A DNA stretch of 64,000 nt from NCBI RefSeq assembly GCF_000746845.1, contig NZ_KN050846.1:1061394-1125393 (forward strand), written 5' to 3'. The notes under the pieces were generated by a model that was not told the origin of the DNA, made no database searches, and saw nothing but the letters and a program-made list of their open reading frames with translations. This document shows positions 8,979 through 16,008 of this stretch, one piece after another. The DNA comes from Altibacter lentus. GTDB lineage: Bacteria; Bacteroidota; Bacteroidia; Flavobacteriales; Flavobacteriaceae. Position 1 is the stretch's first letter. Every line of letters starts with the position of its first letter. Position numbers and translations under genes: made by a program.

Positions 8979-9003
8979 TTGTATGCGGCATAACATTCAA
9001 ACC

Positions 9004-9429
9004 ATGAAATCAACCTTACTCTGTATCCTTTCACTTATGTTGCTCATGGCTGCATGCAACACACAGACACCCGAAGAACAAAAAGAACTGCTGGAAGGAT
9101 ATTGGGAGATAGCATCGGTGACCTTGGCAGACGGGACAAAACGCGATTTTGGAATGAGTCCCTTGATCGATTTTATTGAGGTAACCGGTGACAGCGGGGT
9201 TCGAAAAAAGGTTGCGCCAAAATTTGACGGCAGTTTTGCGGTGACCGATTCGTCGGAAAAATTTCAGTTAATCATTGAAGACGATAGTTTACGTATCCAT
9301 TACAATACTGCCTTCGACAGCTGGAAGGAAACAGTAGTATTTGTCAAGGATAGCGTGTTAAAAGTAAAGAACCGAGATCAAAAGGAATACACCTACCGAC
9401 GCTATCGGGGGTTTAATCTTTCAGAATAA
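9004..9429 (+). CDS. Lipocalin-like lipoprotein
   Basis: 141 residues using the ATG at 9004. This start gives a clean lipoprotein signal (KSTLLCILSLMLLMAAC, lipobox Cys at residue 18), so the ATG-less upstream extension to 8983 is not needed. The mature part begins with a typical lipocalin-like pattern (LLEGYWEIASVTLADGTK) and continues as short beta strands ending in a YTYRRY strand, matching the small 'lipocalin family' lipoproteins of Bacteroidota. The ligand is unknown. It lies between recF and the DUF721 gene on the same strand. Confidence 0.7.
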   Translation: MKSTLLCILSLMLLMAACNTQTPEEQKELLEGYWEIASVTLADGTKRDFGMSPLIDFIEVTGDSGVRKKVAPKFDGSFAVTDSSEKFQLIIEDDSLRIHYNTAFDSWKETVVFVKDSVLKVKNRDQKEYTYRRYRGFNLSE

Positions 9430-9435
9430 AAAAGT

Positions 9436-9729
9436 ATGGCCAAACGAGATGGAGAAAATACCCTGGGTGATGTCCTCAAAAATTTTATTGAGGCGAATCG
9501 TCTTCAGTCCGGATTAGACAAGGTCTCGGTAAAAGATGCCTGGCATGCTGTTATGGGTGAAACAATAGACAAATACACCTTGCAGGTACAGCTGGACCGC
9601 GACACGCTCTATGTTTCCTTGAGTTCTTCGGTGCTGCGTGAGGAGTTGAGCTACGGAAAAGAAAAGATCATTAGATTGCTCAATGAGCACATGGGAAAAA
9701 CGTTGATAAAGAAACTCATCCTTCGGTAA
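9436..9729 (+). CDS. DUF721 (DciA-like) protein
   Basis: 97 residues. The N-terminal helix-rich part (LGDVLKNFIEANRLQSGLDK) is followed by VSVKDAWHAVMGETIDKYT, a typical DUF721 Trp/Val block, and a beta region LYVSLSSSVLREELSYGKEKI. DUF721 includes DciA, the ancestral replicative helicase loader, which supports a replication role; the proximity to recF agrees. It ends 6 bases before a long inverted repeat acting as terminator. No membrane segment. Confidence 0.85.
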   Translation: MAKRDGENTLGDVLKNFIEANRLQSGLDKVSVKDAWHAVMGETIDKYTLQVQLDRDTLYVSLSSSVLREELSYGKEKIIRLLNEHMGKTLIKKLILR

Positions 9730-9735
9730 AAAAAA

Positions 9736-9793
9736 AAGACTGTATAAAAAACTAGTAAGCCTTGTCGTTAAGCACTAATTTTTATACAGTCTT
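9736..9793. terminator. Bidirectional terminator between DUF721 gene and ndk
   Basis: A perfect 15-base inverted repeat, AAGACTGTATAAAAA (9736-9750) against its complement (9779-9793), with a 28-base loop. The arm's own A/T tracts provide a U-run on either strand, and the repeat lies exactly between two convergent genes. Confidence 0.7.
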
Positions 9794-9812
9794 CTTATTT
9801 TTTAAAAATGCT

Positions 9813-10232
9813 CTAGAACATCTCTCTACCCGAAAAATGGAATGCGCCTTCGATGGCAGCATTCTCATCGCTGTCACTTCCGTGTACCGCATTCTCTCCA
9901 ATAGAAGCCGCGTACAATTTACGAATAGTCCCTTCGGCGGCATCGGCCGGATTGGTAGCACCAATAAGGGTACGGAAATCTTCCACTGCATTGTCCTTTT
10001 CAAGGATGGCAGCAACAATAGGACCTCGGGTCATATATTCTACCAACTCACCAAAGAAAGGGCGTTCCTTGTGGATCGCATAAAAAGCCTTGGCATCGGC
10101 CGTGGTCATCTGCGTTAATTTCATGGCTACGATCCTAAAACCGGCAGCATTTATCTTTTCCAAAATAGCACCAACGTGTCCTTTTTCAACACTGTCGGGC
10201 TTTAACATTGTAAACGTTCTATTTGTTCGCAT
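9813..10232 (-). CDS. ndk: Nucleoside-diphosphate kinase
   Basis: 139 residues. Transfers the gamma phosphate of ATP to NDPs through a phosphohistidine. The start [19 protein letters not shown] is canonical; the active-site His is in [13 protein letters not shown], followed by the terminal substrate loop. An in-frame upstream start exists at 10265, but it lies upstream of the TACTTTTG promoter box (10252-10259), so it cannot be transcribed from that promoter; the ATG at 10232 fits the family length. It is monocistronic, ending in the shared convergent terminator. Confidence 0.97.
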   Translation of the reverse strand: MRTNRTFTMLKPDSVEKGHVGAILEKINAAGFRIVAMKLTQMTTADAKAFYAIHKERPFFGELVEYMTRGPIVAAILEKDNAVEDFRTLIGATNPADAAEGTIRKLYAASIGENAVHGSDSDENAAIEGAFHFSGREMF

Positions 10233-10251
10233 GGTTTTTTTAAATTTTGTG

Positions 10252-10281
10252 CAAAAGTAACCCATTTAGCTACAAAAACAA
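10252..10281 (-). promoter_or_regulatory. ndk promoter (TTG-N19-TACTTTTG)
   Basis: On the minus strand TTG (10279-10281) is followed after exactly 19 bases by TACTTTTG (10252-10259), the Bacteroidota -33/-7 pair. The predicted transcript starts about 12 bases before the ATG at 10232. This is one of the two best full promoters in the window. Confidence 0.6.
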
Positions 10282-10359
10282 GTTATTTACAATAGTTTAA
10301 TACGCTATGCACTTCGGAAGTGTTTTAAGGTAGCTGAAGTCAAAAATGCGAATTAATTG

Positions 10360-10367
10360 TATCTTCG
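10360..10367 (+). promoter_or_regulatory. -7 box upstream of nrnA
   Basis: TATCTTCG, one mismatch from TAnnTTTG, ending 6 bases before the ATG at 10374. Transcription would begin almost at the start codon, giving a very short or absent leader. Confidence 0.35.
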
Positions 10368-10373
10368 CAGCCT

Positions 10374-11396
10374 ATGAATGCCGAAACAACGTCTACAGTT
10401 AAAAAACTACTGGAAACACCAAAAAAAATAGTGGTCATTGGCCATAAGAATCCCGACGGTGATGCCGTGGGCTCCAGCTTGGCTCTTGCAAATTTTCTGA
10501 AGCAATTAGGTCATGAAACAACCGTGGTGATGCCCAACGATTTTCCCGATTTTTTAAAATGGCTACCGGGTTGCGACCAGATGGTCATTCACGAAAAAGA
10601 TACGTCTCGTAGTGCACTATTGATCTCTGAAGCAAATGTGATATTCACTCTGGATTTCAACAGCTTAGACCGCACTGGTGACCTTCAGCACATCCTCAAA
10701 GAAAGCGAGGCAGCTTTTGTCATGATCGATCACCATCAAGCCCCCGATGATTATGCCATTGCTACTTACAGCGATGTTTCCATGAGTTCTACCTCACAGA
10801 TGGTGTATCACTTTATGGAAGCTTTGGATGGATTGGACAAGTTGAGCGAGACCATTGCCACACAATTATACACCGGAATTATGACCGACACGGGTTCATT
10901 CCGATTTCCATCGACTACGGCAGTGACACACTTGGTCATCGCCAAACTTATGGAAGCCGGGGCTTCCAATGCACAAATCCACGAAGCGGTTTACGATACC
11001 AATAGCCCCGAACGGATGAAGCTACTGGGAACAGCATTGAACAACCTCACTATCCTACCGGATTTGCATACCGCCTACATCACATTGACACAACAGGAAT
11101 TGGATGCACATAACTTCAAAAAGGGAGATACCGAAGGTTTCGTAAACTATGCCTTATCCATTCAAGGGATCTATTTTGCCGTGATCTTTATCGAGAACAA
11201 ACAGGAAAGCATCGTAAAGATGTCGTTTAGAAGCAAAGGGACCTTCTCTGTAAACGACTTTGCCCGCAATCACTATAACGGTGGCGGTCATATCAATGCC
11301 GCCGGAGGGAGAAGTTCAAAATCCTTGAATGAAACAATTACTGAATTTATTAGTATCTTGCCTAGCTATAAAAACGAACTTACTCATGTATCGTAA
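10374..11396 (+). CDS. nrnA: DHH/DHHA1 phosphoesterase, NrnA-like oligoribonuclease/pAp phosphatase
   Basis: 340 residues. Motifs in order: GHKNPDGDAVGSSLAL (metal-binding DxD region), FTLDFNSLDRTG, MIDHHQAPDDY (the DHH triad), MTDTGSFRFP, and the C-terminal DHHA1 domain ending in NHYNGGGHINAAGGRS. NrnA family enzymes degrade short oligoribonucleotides and dephosphorylate 3'-phosphoadenosine 5'-phosphate. Length matches the family. Its 3' end overlaps the start of gldI by 11 bases, so the two are translationally coupled. Assignment to NrnA rather than another DHH phosphatase is by architecture. Confidence 0.9.
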   Translation: MNAETTSTVKKLLETPKKIVVIGHKNPDGDAVGSSLALANFLKQLGHETTVVMPNDFPDFLKWLPGCDQMVIHEKDTSRSALLISEANVIFTLDFNSLDRTGDLQHILKESEAAFVMIDHHQAPDDYAIATYSDVSMSSTSQMVYHFMEALDGLDKLSETIATQLYTGIMTDTGSFRFPSTTAVTHLVIAKLMEAGASNAQIHEAVYDTNSPERMKLLGTALNNLTILPDLHTAYITLTQQELDAHNFKKGDTEGFVNYALSIQGIYFAVIFIENKQESIVKMSFRSKGTFSVNDFARNHYNGGGHINAAGGRSSKSLNETITEFISILPSYKNELTHVS

Positions 11397-11940
11397 CCTA
11401 CTTATACTGGCTTTCTTAACATTAAGCCTCTCGGCATGTAAAACTCCTGAAGCACGACGCCCCGTGCAACAGAAGTCCGGAAGTTTTATAAAGGAATCGG
11501 CCGAACGGAATAAAAAGATCTTTCAGAAAGAAGAAGCCCGTATCACCAAACTCATGAAAGCAAATCCCGAACGGGATTACATTGCTTCAGAAAGTGGATT
11601 TTGGTATTTTTACAATGTTAAAGACACCGTAAGTGTTAAAATGCCCGAATTTGGAGATGAAGTAACCTTCACATTCGACATTAAAGATCTTGGAGGCACT
11701 ACGATCCTTTCGGAAGAAGAGAACGGACTACAGACCTATATCGTAGACCAAACCAATCAAGAATTGATCTCCGGGATTCGTGACGGAATAAAACTAATGA
11801 AAGAAGGTGAACAGGTTACCTTTCTCTTTCCCTCGTATAAAGCATTTGGCTATTATGGCATTGAAGATAAACTTGGCACCAATATACCGGTGCAAAGTAC
11901 AGTTACGTTAAAATCAATAGAAGAACCAAAAGAAAATTAA
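11386..11940 (+). CDS. gldI: GldI-like FKBP-type prolyl isomerase lipoprotein
   Basis: 184 residues from the ATG at 11386. The signal LLILAFLTLSLSAC places a lipobox Cys at residue 18, while the alternative start at 11329 would bury it. The FKBP domain occupies ~residues 75-180 (FGDEVTFTFDIKDLGG, ISGIRDGIKLMKEGEQVTF, PSYKAFGYYGI). In gliding flavobacteria GldI is a lipoprotein peptidyl-prolyl isomerase needed for gliding and Por secretion; the small size and order upstream of a second PPIase support GldI here. Probably periplasmic, folding outer-membrane or secreted proteins. Overlaps nrnA, 8 bases before the next gene. Confidence 0.85.
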   Translation: MYRNLLILAFLTLSLSACKTPEARRPVQQKSGSFIKESAERNKKIFQKEEARITKLMKANPERDYIASESGFWYFYNVKDTVSVKMPEFGDEVTFTFDIKDLGGTTILSEEENGLQTYIVDQTNQELISGIRDGIKLMKEGEQVTFLFPSYKAFGYYGIEDKLGTNIPVQSTVTLKSIEEPKEN

Positions 11941-11948
11941 TAGAACCT

Positions 11949-13055
11949 ATGAAAAAAATCACATTGCTCTTATTATTAGTAACCCTGTCTTTCGCCGCCT
12001 GCGAAGATAAATACCCCGATCTTGAAAAAGGGGTGTATGCTGAATTTATTACCAACAAGGGAACCTTTGTAGCAAAGCTACATCATGAGGCCACTCCGCT
12101 TACGGTAGCCAACTTTGTGGCACTTGCCGAAGGAAATAACAGCATGGTGGATTCTACATATAAAGGAAAGAAATTCTACAACGGTCTCACATTTCATCGT
12201 GTGATCAAAGATTTTATGATCCAAGGAGGAGACCCAAAAGGTGATGGGAGTGGAAATCCGGGTTACCGTTTTCCGGATGAGTTTGTGGACAGCTTAAAAC
12301 ATGATTCCAAAGGAATCCTTTCCATGGCCAACTCAGGCCCTGCTACCAATGGCAGCCAATTCTTCATCACTTTAAAAGAAACACCCTGGCTGGACAATAA
12401 GCATACGGTCTTTGGGGAAATAGTCATAGGACAAGAGATCGTGGACGCCATAGGCCAGGTAGAAACCACCAAGCCAGGCGACAAACCGGTAGATCCCGTT
12501 GTAATGCAAGAGGTGAATATCATCGTTAAAAAGGGTGCGAAAGTTCCCAACTTCACTACACAAATGGAAACCATAGAAAAGGAAAAGCTGGAAAAGGAAG
12601 AAGCGCTCAATAAGATCGCCAAGGTAAAAGCACAAGAATTGGATGAAGTTAAAGAAAAAGCCGAAACACTACCTTCCGGTATTATGATCTACTACAATGA
12701 AAAAGGAGAAGGTCCAAAACCGAAAGAGGGAAGCGAAGTTCTTATGAATTATGCAGGTTATTTCGAGAATGGAAGATTGTTCGATTCGAATATACTTGAA
12801 GTAGCTGAACGATACAACACCGTTGATGAAGGCAGAAAAGCGGCCGGACAATATGCGCCGGTCACTACAGTTTACAGCACTGATGCCCGATTGATCCCAG
12901 GTTTTAGAGAAGGGTTGTTGAGCATGCAAACGGGCGATAAGATCACACTCTTTATCCCTTCGCATTTGGCGTATGGAGAACGAGGGTATCCGCCAACGAT
13001 CGCACCTAATACCGATCTGGTTTTTGAACTGGAATTGGTAGGCACCGCAGAATAA
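11949..13055 (+). CDS. Bifunctional prolyl isomerase lipoprotein: cyclophilin plus FKBP
   Basis: 368 residues with a lipoprotein signal (KKITLLLLLVTLSFAAC, Cys at 18). A cyclophilin domain follows (~28-195): FHRVIKDFMIQGGDP with the catalytic Arg, GSQFFITLKETPWLDNKHTV and FGEIV. A charged coiled-coil linker (KEKLEKEEALNKIAKVKAQE) leads to a complete FKBP domain (~245-366): GSEVLMNYAGYFENGRLFDS, LIPGFREGLLSMQTGDKI and PSHLAYGERGY. Two unrelated isomerase folds in one chain anchored at the membrane suggest a periplasmic foldase. It is co-transcribed with gldI and ends at a strong hairpin terminator. Confidence 0.93.
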   Translation: MKKITLLLLLVTLSFAACEDKYPDLEKGVYAEFITNKGTFVAKLHHEATPLTVANFVALAEGNNSMVDSTYKGKKFYNGLTFHRVIKDFMIQGGDPKGDGSGNPGYRFPDEFVDSLKHDSKGILSMANSGPATNGSQFFITLKETPWLDNKHTVFGEIVIGQEIVDAIGQVETTKPGDKPVDPVVMQEVNIIVKKGAKVPNFTTQMETIEKEKLEKEEALNKIAKVKAQELDEVKEKAETLPSGIMIYYNEKGEGPKPKEGSEVLMNYAGYFENGRLFDSNILEVAERYNTVDEGRKAAGQYAPVTTVYSTDARLIPGFREGLLSMQTGDKITLFIPSHLAYGERGYPPTIAPNTDLVFELELVGTAE

Positions 13056-13058
13056 AAA

Positions 13059-13090
13059 TAAAAAAGCCGCTTTAAAAAAGCGGCTTTTTT
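13059..13090. terminator. Rho-independent terminator, bidirectional
   Basis: A GC-rich stem AAAGCCGCTTT/AAAGCGGCTTT with a 4-base A loop, A-tract upstream and T-tract downstream. It lies between the convergent cyclophilin-FKBP and pepD genes and can serve both. Confidence 0.9.
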
Positions 13091-13104
13091 AATGGTATAC
13101 ATCG

Positions 13105-14562
13105 TTATTTCTTCGGAATGTTCTTTAAGGTTTCCAGAACAAATTCCCAGAATTTTTGCGTGGAAGAAATACTGGCACGCTCATCCGGGGAGTGAGCTCC
13201 TTTTATGGTCGGGCCAAATGAGATCATATCCATATCCGGATAATGCTGACCAAGAATGCCGCATTCCAACCCGGCATGACAAGCAGCAACGTGAGCTTTC
13301 TCACCATTCAGTTTTGTATACAGTTCGTCCATAACTTTTAAAATAGGACTGTCCATATTAGGTGCCCAGCCTGGATAGGAACCGGAAAATTTCACATCAC
13401 AACCTGCCAACTCGAACGTAGCTTTTAATGTATTGGCTAAATCATTTTTCGAAGAAGCTACAGAGGAGCGCGTTAAACATTCAATTTTAATTCTACCATC
13501 TGCAACAGTGATCTTCGCAATATTGTTCGAGGTTTCTACCAGATCTTCAATCGCCGGACTCATTCGGTACACACCATTATGTGCGGCATAAACAGCGTTT
13601 AGCAGTTCTTCTTGATGGGTTTTGTCCATTACCTTTTCTGCTGAAGATGAAGCTGCTTCTATAGTGATCTTCAAACCGGGCTCCAGCTCTTTATATTCTG
13701 AAAGTATTGCCTCTTTTTGAGCGTTAAAGGCCGATCTGAAATCTTTTTCCTTTTCCGAAGCAACCACGACCCATGCTTCACTTTCTCGGGGAATGGCATT
13801 ACGCAAACTACCCCCATGGATAGCATGAATATGAAGGTATTCCCGGGTGGCGTATAGCAAACGGTTCATTAATTTGTTTGCATTGCCAAGTCCCTTATGA
13901 ATATCCATACCACTATGCCCGCCCTGTAATCCTTTTACGGCAACAACCCAGGTTTCGGATGCTGAAGGACCAACCAGCTCATCATACGTTCGGGTGGCAG
14001 TCACATCGACGCCGCCGGCACACCCTACTCCTATTTCGTCATCCTCTTCAGTATCGAGATTTAGAAGAATATCCCCTTGCAACAATCCGCCTTTCAATCC
14101 CATGGCACCGGTCATTCCCGTTTCCTCATCGATAGTGAACAATGCCTCCAGTGCCGGGTGTGCTATATTGTCACTTTCAAGAATAGCCATGATGGTAGCG
14201 ACACCCAAACCGTTATCGGCTCCCAGAGTAGTTCCTTTGGCCCGAACCCAATCTCCGTCTACATACATATCAATACCTTGGGTGTCGAAATCGAATTGTG
14301 TATCATTGTTCTTTTGATGCACCATATCTAAATGTGACTGCATCACCACTGCTTGGCGATCTTCCATACCGGGCGTGGCAGGCTTTCGAATGATCACATT
14401 CCCCACTTCATCTTCCACAGTTTCCAGCTTCAATCGCTTTCCGAAGTCTTTCATAAAGGCGATCACGCGTTCTTCTTTTTTAGAAGGACGAGGTACCGCA
14501 TTCAGATCGGCAAAATTCTTCCAAACGGCTTTTGGTTCCAGATTTTTTATTGCTTCGTTCAT
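13105..14562 (-). CDS. pepD: Cytosol nonspecific dipeptidase (aminoacyl-histidine dipeptidase, M20)
   Basis: 485 residues. Zinc dipeptidase that hydrolyses Xaa-His and other dipeptides in the cytoplasm. Metal and catalytic motifs: VVMQSHLDMVHQKN (His, Asp), TLGADNGLGVA, LFTIDEETGMTGA (Glu-Glu), GGHSGMDIHKG, and the C-terminal HAGLECGILGQHYP and SFGPTIKGAHSPDER. The ATG at 14562 is preferred over 14583: a TAACTTTG -7 box occupies 14583-14590, leaving a 20-base leader for 14562. It is monocistronic and ends at the shared terminator. Confidence 0.95.
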   Translation of the reverse strand: MNEAIKNLEPKAVWKNFADLNAVPRPSKKEERVIAFMKDFGKRLKLETVEDEVGNVIIRKPATPGMEDRQAVVMQSHLDMVHQKNNDTQFDFDTQGIDMYVDGDWVRAKGTTLGADNGLGVATIMAILESDNIAHPALEALFTIDEETGMTGAMGLKGGLLQGDILLNLDTEEDDEIGVGCAGGVDVTATRTYDELVGPSASETWVVAVKGLQGGHSGMDIHKGLGNANKLMNRLLYATREYLHIHAIHGGSLRNAIPRESEAWVVVASEKEKDFRSAFNAQKEAILSEYKELEPGLKITIEAASSSAEKVMDKTHQEELLNAVYAAHNGVYRMSPAIEDLVETSNNIAKITVADGRIKIECLTRSSVASSKNDLANTLKATFELAGCDVKFSGSYPGWAPNMDSPILKVMDELYTKLNGEKAHVAACHAGLECGILGQHYPDMDMISFGPTIKGAHSPDERASISSTQKFWEFVLETLKNIPKK

Positions 14563-14582
14563 AGTATTTTTAAAATTTAGCA

Positions 14583-14590
14583 CAAAGTTA
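14583..14590 (-). promoter_or_regulatory. -7 box of pepD
   Basis: Minus strand TAACTTTG, exact TAnnTTTG, 20 bases before the ATG at 14562. It decides against the longer in-frame start at 14583. Confidence 0.45.
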
Positions 14591-14593
14591 CAA

Positions 14594-14821
14594 GCTTTTA
14601 TTACTTTTATGAAAGATTCTAAAAACAGAATAGTATTGCCGAGTTTTCAGCAAGTCGAAAATATAACATTCACAAATACATAAGGACCACAATTGCAGGT
14701 TCCGTTTTACGTTCAGGCAGACTACAGGGAATACGACATATCACAACTTACACCCGGCATTTATTTTTTATGTCTTAAACATCACGGAACATTCATTACA
14801 AAAAAGATACTCATTGAATAA
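14594..14821 (+). pseudogene. Decayed T9SS type A sorting-domain remnant
   Basis: Read in the frame of 14609, this stretch encodes KDSKNRIVLPSF, QVENITFTNT, then a TAA stop (14681-14683), then QLQVPFYVQADY and DISQLTPGIYFLCL, ending TKKILIE and TAA at 14819-14821. That order (NRIVLPSF / ITFTNTLG / DISxLTxGIYFL / TKKI) is the pattern of a Por-secretion type A C-terminal domain. The stop falls where an LG motif is expected, so a single TTA-to-TAA change explains it. No N-terminal cargo is left; pepD on the opposite strand begins 30 bases away. Probably a rearrangement scar. Confidence 0.6.
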
Positions 14822-15908
14822 TTCGTTTAGAGGAAGATTCTCGCTCCGAAATCCCAAACTCATTTTAGCCTTGGCATTTCCACTTCAAATTGTCTTTTTA
14901 CAGATCTTGAGGCATTATCCCCGGTTTGTGGAGACGTATTACAGTCAGGGTATCTACCCTATCCTATCAAAAATTCCCAGATATCTCTTCGGGTGGATTC
15001 CTTTTTCCATTGGAGACGTATTTTATATCCTATTAATAGTCCTGGCCATACGGTGGATCTACAAGAATTACCATAGATTATGGCGTGAACCTGTATGGTT
15101 CTTTGTAGATATAACAGCGACTCTGTCCATCATCTATTTTGTCTTTAATATAGTCTGGGGGTTAAATTATTACCGACTTCCGCTACACACCACCTTAGAG
15201 CTCAACAGTGATTACACCACCGAGCAGCTTATACAAACTACAGAGCGGCTCATTGCAAAATCCAATGAATTGCACCGCGAACTGGGTTATGCCGATACTG
15301 TTAAAATCGAGCTGCCGTATACCCAAAAAGAGATGTTCGAAAAATCGATAAATGGCTACAAACGACTGGAAAAAGAATTTCCTAATCTTGCTTATTCTCC
15401 AAAGAGTATCAAAAAAAGTGGCTGGAGCTTGGGACTCACCTATATGGGTTACAGTGGTTATTATAATCCTTTTTCGGGAGAGGCACAAGTTAACAACCTC
15501 ATAAAGACCTATAAGTTTCCCGTGGTGAGTTGCCACGAAGAGGCCCACCAAATAGGTTATGCGCGCGAAAATGAAGCAAATTTCATCGCTACTTTGGCCA
15601 CCCTGCACAATGAAGATCCCTATATTCAATATGCCGGTTATATCTTTGCGCTACGCTACTGCATAAACGAGATCGCAAGAAGGGATATCGATGCCTACGA
15701 TACCATTTTGCTCACTGTAAATCCGGGTATTCTAGAAAGTTATAAAGAAATGCGGGAGTTCTGGGCGAGCTACCAAAATCCCTTCGAGACCTTCTCGAAA
15801 AGCTTCTGGGATCAATTTTTAAAAGCCAATAACCAATCGCAGGGAATTATGAGCTATAGTTATATGGTGGCTCTGGTCGTGAATTATTTTGAAGACAAAC
15901 CCTTTTAA
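14814..15908 (+). CDS. DUF3810 protein with HExxH zinc-protease motif
   Basis: 364 residues, starting at a TTG (14814); no ATG is close, and the next residues (LILALAFPLQIVFLQILRHY) already form the first membrane helix. Two further hydrophobic helices follow (FYILLIVLAIRWIY and ITATLSIIYFVFNIVW), then a soluble domain. VSCHEEAHQIGYARENEANF (~residue 240) contains HEEAH and a downstream Glu in an NEANF motif, the pattern of a gluzincin-type zinc protease. The start overlaps the stop of the decayed T9SS tail (TTGAATAA). Function is unproven; DUF3810 is common in Bacteroidota. Confidence 0.85.
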   Translation: MNNSFRGRFSLRNPKLILALAFPLQIVFLQILRHYPRFVETYYSQGIYPILSKIPRYLFGWIPFSIGDVFYILLIVLAIRWIYKNYHRLWREPVWFFVDITATLSIIYFVFNIVWGLNYYRLPLHTTLELNSDYTTEQLIQTTERLIAKSNELHRELGYADTVKIELPYTQKEMFEKSINGYKRLEKEFPNLAYSPKSIKKSGWSLGLTYMGYSGYYNPFSGEAQVNNLIKTYKFPVVSCHEEAHQIGYARENEANFIATLATLHNEDPYIQYAGYIFALRYCINEIARRDIDAYDTILLTVNPGILESYKEMREFWASYQNPFETFSKSFWDQFLKANNQSQGIMSYSYMVALVVNYFEDKPF

Positions 15909-16008
15909 TGTTAAAAATCTTAAGAAGATGTTAAAAGCCCGACCGAAGTCCTTCGTAATTTAGTTGAGCTTCCTATATTTAAAACCTTTTAAAAATACAA
16001 TCCTTCAA

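Noticed and set aside
14375-14683. 102-codon plus-strand open frame covering the pepD 5' region
   Set aside because: The first three quarters are antisense to conserved pepD; only the last 24 codons belong to the T9SS remnant described above.
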